A stretch of 7,388 nt of DNA, taken from positions 1-7,388 of the forward strand of contig CAMAQI010000117.1 of assembly GCA_945860255.1 (NCBI GenBank), given 5' to 3'. The DNA is from Methylacidiphilum caldifontis (GTDB taxonomy: Bacteria > Verrucomicrobiota > Verrucomicrobiia > Methylacidiphilales > CAMAQI01). Within the stretch, counting starts at the first letter, position 1; each line of letters begins with the position of its first letter. The position numbers were made by a program, and so were the translations under genes. Positions 5,255 through 7,388 of the stretch are shown piece after piece. The notes under the pieces are model-generated. The model saw nothing but the letters and a program-made list of their open reading frames with translations, ran no database searches and was not told where the DNA came from.

Positions 5255-7087
5255 TTAAACTTTGCTGCCGTGTTTACGACGTTCAGTCGTCGTTAAATAT
5301 TTTTTACGTAGGCGGAATGACTTTGGAGTCACTTCGACATATTCATCTCCAGCGATATATTCCAAGGCGCGTTCGAGTGAGAATCTTAAGGCAGGAGCTA
5401 AAGAAACTCCTTTCCCGTCTCCTTGAGAACGCATATTGGTCAAATGTTTTTCCTTACAAGGATTGACTTGAATATCATCAGGACGAGCATTTTGTCCGAC
5501 GATCATTCCTTCATAAACATCATCTCCAGCTTCAACGAAGAGGATTCCACGTTCTTGGGTATTGGTGAGTGAATAAGTCGTTGCATTTCCGCTATCCATC
5601 GAGATCAAGACCCCGTTGTTACGGGTGGTGACTTCACCGCGTTTAGGTCCATATTCTTTAAATAAGTGACTGGCAACGCCTGATCCTTTGGTCAAGGTCA
5701 TCAGATCGGTTTCAAAACCGATCAAACCACGAGTCGGGATCACTGCTTCCAAATTGACCGTTGTCGGTAAGTGGACCATGTTGATGATCTCCGCTTTACG
5801 AGAAGCGAGATTTTGAAGGACATCCCCTAAGGCATCGGTCGGAACTTCCAAGTAGAGGCTTTCGATCGGCTCGAGCCAATTTCCTTCCTCATCTTTTTTG
5901 TAGATCACCTCAGGACGGGAGACCATGACCTCAAATCCTTCACGTCGCATCTGTTCGAGAAGAACCGAGATTTGCATCGCACCACGGCCACTGACGTCGA
6001 AGACACTGGCAACATCGGTATCGCTGACGCGAAGACTGACATTGGTACGAAGTTCACGGGTCAAACGATCTCGGATATGGCGAGCGGTCACGAGTTTTCC
6101 TTCGCGTCCAGCGAGTGGGGAGTCGTTCACTAAAAATTGCATCTTGATCGTTGGTGGATCAATCTCAAGGAAAGGAAGGGGAGTGCGGGTCTCTAAATCG
6201 GTGATCGTTTCACCGATGAAGACCTCTTCGATTCCTGCAAGACCGACGATATCACCGGCCCCAGCTTCTTTGATTTCGATCTTTTGGAGACCTAAATGGG
6301 AGTAAAGCATCGTGACTGAGCCTTTGAGTTTTTTGCCTTCAGGTCCGAGACAGACGACCTTATCGCCGATTTTGACGCCACCGCCGTAGATCTTTCCGTA
6401 TGCGATACGACCGACGTAATCACTATAATCCAAGTTAGCGACCAACATTTCAAAGTATTTGGAAGGATCAGCCACTGGTGGCGGAACCGTTTCAACGATC
6501 GCATCAAAGAGATCGGTCATTCCAGCGTTACGGATTTCATCCGTGAGCTCTCCATTCCACTCCTTCACCGCAAAACCTTGTTTGGCAGAGCAGTAAATCG
6601 TGACGAAATCGAGTTGTTCATCATTGGCATTTAATTCAAGGAAGAGTTCAAAAATCATATCGAGCACTTTATGAGGACGTGCATTTTCACGATCGATTTT
6701 ATTGATGACCACCATCGGTTTCACACCGACTTGAAGGGCTTTGCGAAGCACAAACTTCGTTTGGGCTTGGGGACCATCAAAAGCATCGACAACAAGAAGA
6801 ACGCCATCGACCATTTTAAGGCTTCGTTCGACCTCGCCACCGAAGTCGGCGTGACCAGGAGTGTCAACGATGTTGACGTGATAGTCTTTATAATCAAAAG
6901 CGGCGTTTTTTGCTTTAATCGTGATTCCGCGTTCCTTTTCAAGATCCATTGAATCCATGACCCGTTCGGTCATTGCTTGATTGGCTCGGAAGGTTCCCGA
7001 TTGACGGAGAAGCTGATCGACCAAGGTCGTTTTTCCGTGATCAACGTGAGCGATAATAGCGATATTTCTTATTTTATCTACTTGCAT
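5255..7087 (-). CDS. typA: Ribosome-associated GTPase TypA/BipA
   Basis: A translational GTPase related to EF-G and LepA that binds the ribosome. In characterised bacteria it affects 50S assembly and growth under stress such as cold. The 610 residues match the family's usual length. The GTPase domain is intact: G1 AHVDHGKTT (13-21), G2 ERGITI (52-57, with T56), G3 DTPGH (75-79), G4 NKID (129-132) and G5 SAK (167-169). Domain II, the EF-G-like domains III and V, and the BipA-specific C-terminal region follow. The basic tail (FRLRKKYLTTTERRKHGSKV) is typical of TypA. The ATG at 7087 lies right before the conserved KIRNIAIIAHVDHG start and has no Shine-Dalgarno sequence. A 13-bp hairpin closes the gene, so it appears to be its own transcription unit. 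Elongation factor G and LepA are excluded by length and by the C-terminus. Confidence 0.96.
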   Translation of the reverse strand: MQVDKIRNIAIIAHVDHGKTTLVDQLLRQSGTFRANQAMTERVMDSMDLEKERGITIKAKNAAFDYKDYHVNIVDTPGHADFGGEVERSLKMVDGVLLVVDAFDGPQAQTKFVLRKALQVGVKPMVVINKIDRENARPHKVLDMIFELFLELNANDEQLDFVTIYCSAKQGFAVKEWNGELTDEIRNAGMTDLFDAIVETVPPPVADPSKYFEMLVANLDYSDYVGRIAYGKIYGGGVKIGDKVVCLGPEGKKLKGSVTMLYSHLGLQKIEIKEAGAGDIVGLAGIEEVFIGETITDLETRTPLPFLEIDPPTIKMQFLVNDSPLAGREGKLVTARHIRDRLTRELRTNVSLRVSDTDVASVFDVSGRGAMQISVLLEQMRREGFEVMVSRPEVIYKKDEEGNWLEPIESLYLEVPTDALGDVLQNLASRKAEIINMVHLPTTVNLEAVIPTRGLIGFETDLMTLTKGSGVASHLFKEYGPKRGEVTTRNNGVLISMDSGNATTYSLTNTQERGILFVEAGDDVYEGMIVGQNARPDDIQVNPCKEKHLTNMRSQGDGKGVSLAPALRFSLERALEYIAGDEYVEVTPKSFRLRKKYLTTTERRKHGSKV

Positions 7088-7164
7088 AAAGATTGGTTCG
7101 CCAGAAGCGAAAGTTAATGGTTTTCCCGCATTTTAATGAAGACACCTTCATCAAACGGAGCTGT

Positions 7165-7193
7165 GTTCTAGACGAGGGCGGGGGGAAGGACAA
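7165..7193 (-). promoter_or_regulatory. Possible typA promoter
   Basis: The minus strand has TTGTCC (7188-7193), a 17-base very C-rich spacer, and TAGAAC (7165-7170). Each hexamer matches the consensus at 4 of 6 positions. Initiation would fall near 7158, giving a leader of about 70 bases with no Shine-Dalgarno. A small 5-bp hairpin (TTCGC/GCGAA, 7097-7111) lies just before the ATG. It is the best candidate in this spacer but weak. Confidence 0.3.
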
Positions 7194-7199
7194 GCCTTT

Positions 7200-7229
7200 C
7201 TTTAAAAAATCCAAAGCGATTTTTTAAAG
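7200..7229 (-). terminator. AT-rich hairpin, possible terminator of an upstream minus-strand gene
   Basis: CTTTAAAAAATC (7200-7211) and GATTTTTTAAAG (7218-7229) are a perfect 12-bp inverted repeat around a 6-base loop. The stem is AT-rich and no separate T tract follows, so it is not a classic terminator. Its place, 33 bases after a possible minus-strand stop at 7263 and before the typA promoter candidate, would suit one. Confidence 0.4.
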
Positions 7230-7262
7230 GCTGTTTTTAACATCGGTGTTCCCTTGTCTTTT

Positions 7263-7388
7263 TCAAAGTTTTGAATAAAGAAGTGTTAATTGATTTAGGG
7301 CGTTGGTCAGAGAAGAGTTAATTTTCCAGTGGGATCTCAACCAACGGACGAGTTTGTAGCTTGTCTGGGAGAAGCGTCGTAAGAAGGA
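7263..7388 (-). CDS. Possible C-terminal end of an unrecognised minus-strand gene (5' truncated)
   Basis: On the minus strand, one frame is open from the window edge to a TGA at 7263-7265, giving 41 residues (it begins SFLRRFSQTSYKLVRWLRSH and ends TLLYSKL). I recognise no family. A run this short can occur by chance, and a second minus-strand frame stays open for 22 codons to a TAA at 7318, so the choice of frame is not secure. The AT-rich hairpin at 7200-7229 is where a terminator for this gene would be expected, which gives slight support. The rest of the 301-base stretch 7088-7388 holds only the typA leader, its promoter candidate and that hairpin. Confidence 0.25.
   Translation of the reverse strand, partial: SFLRRFSQTSYKLVRWLRSHWKINSSLTNALNQLTLLYSKL

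Noticed and set aside
7301..7346. 7-bp inverted repeat CGTTGGT/ACCAACG
   Set aside because: The arms are 32 bases apart with no T tract or other feature, and repeats of this length are expected by chance.

Overview
The window reads as a piece of a bacterial chromosome with moderate G+C. The minus strand carries dense housekeeping genes. At the left edge, two plus-strand genes converge on them. The transcription order gapA-pgk-tpiA-secG, the protein family types, and the general lack of Shine-Dalgarno sequences (only gapA and the 170-772 gene have clear ones) fit the PVC group (Verrucomicrobiota or relatives). Gap-pgk-tpi-secG clusters also occur in other phyla such as Desulfobacterota/Geobacterota, so this placement is an inference with low to moderate confidence.

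Layout, left to right. Positions 1-150 (+) are the end of an unrecognised gene. Positions 170-772 (+) encode a 200-residue protein whose block pattern resembles the Hint (hedgehog/intein) fold but which lacks several hallmark catalytic residues; it probably shares a transcript with the gene before it. Positions 773-948 are a gene-free convergent spacer filled by a mosaic of decayed short-period direct repeats (periods of about 10, 9 and 8 bases, plus a weak CACAGA-type patch). Positions 949-5093 (-) form a five-gene run transcribed right to left: gapA, pgk, tpiA, secG and a GNAT acetyltransferase. Positions 5094-5254 hold the gapA ribosome binding site, a good promoter candidate, and a perfect 13-bp hairpin terminator that closes the next gene. 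Positions 5255-7087 (-) encode the ribosome-associated GTPase TypA/BipA. Positions 7088-7388 hold a weaker typA promoter candidate, a small reading frame overlapping the typA start, an AT-rich hairpin, and possibly the last 41 codons of another minus-strand gene.

GapA, Pgk and TpiA catalyse three linked steps of glycolysis/gluconeogenesis around glyceraldehyde 3-phosphate. SecG belongs to the SecYEG translocon and shares the cluster for reasons not evident from function. TypA is a separate unit. The parts least explained by known biology are the Hint-like gene with its truncated upstream partner, and the repeat mosaic beside them. No tRNA, rRNA, CRISPR array, transposase or phage integrase is visible.
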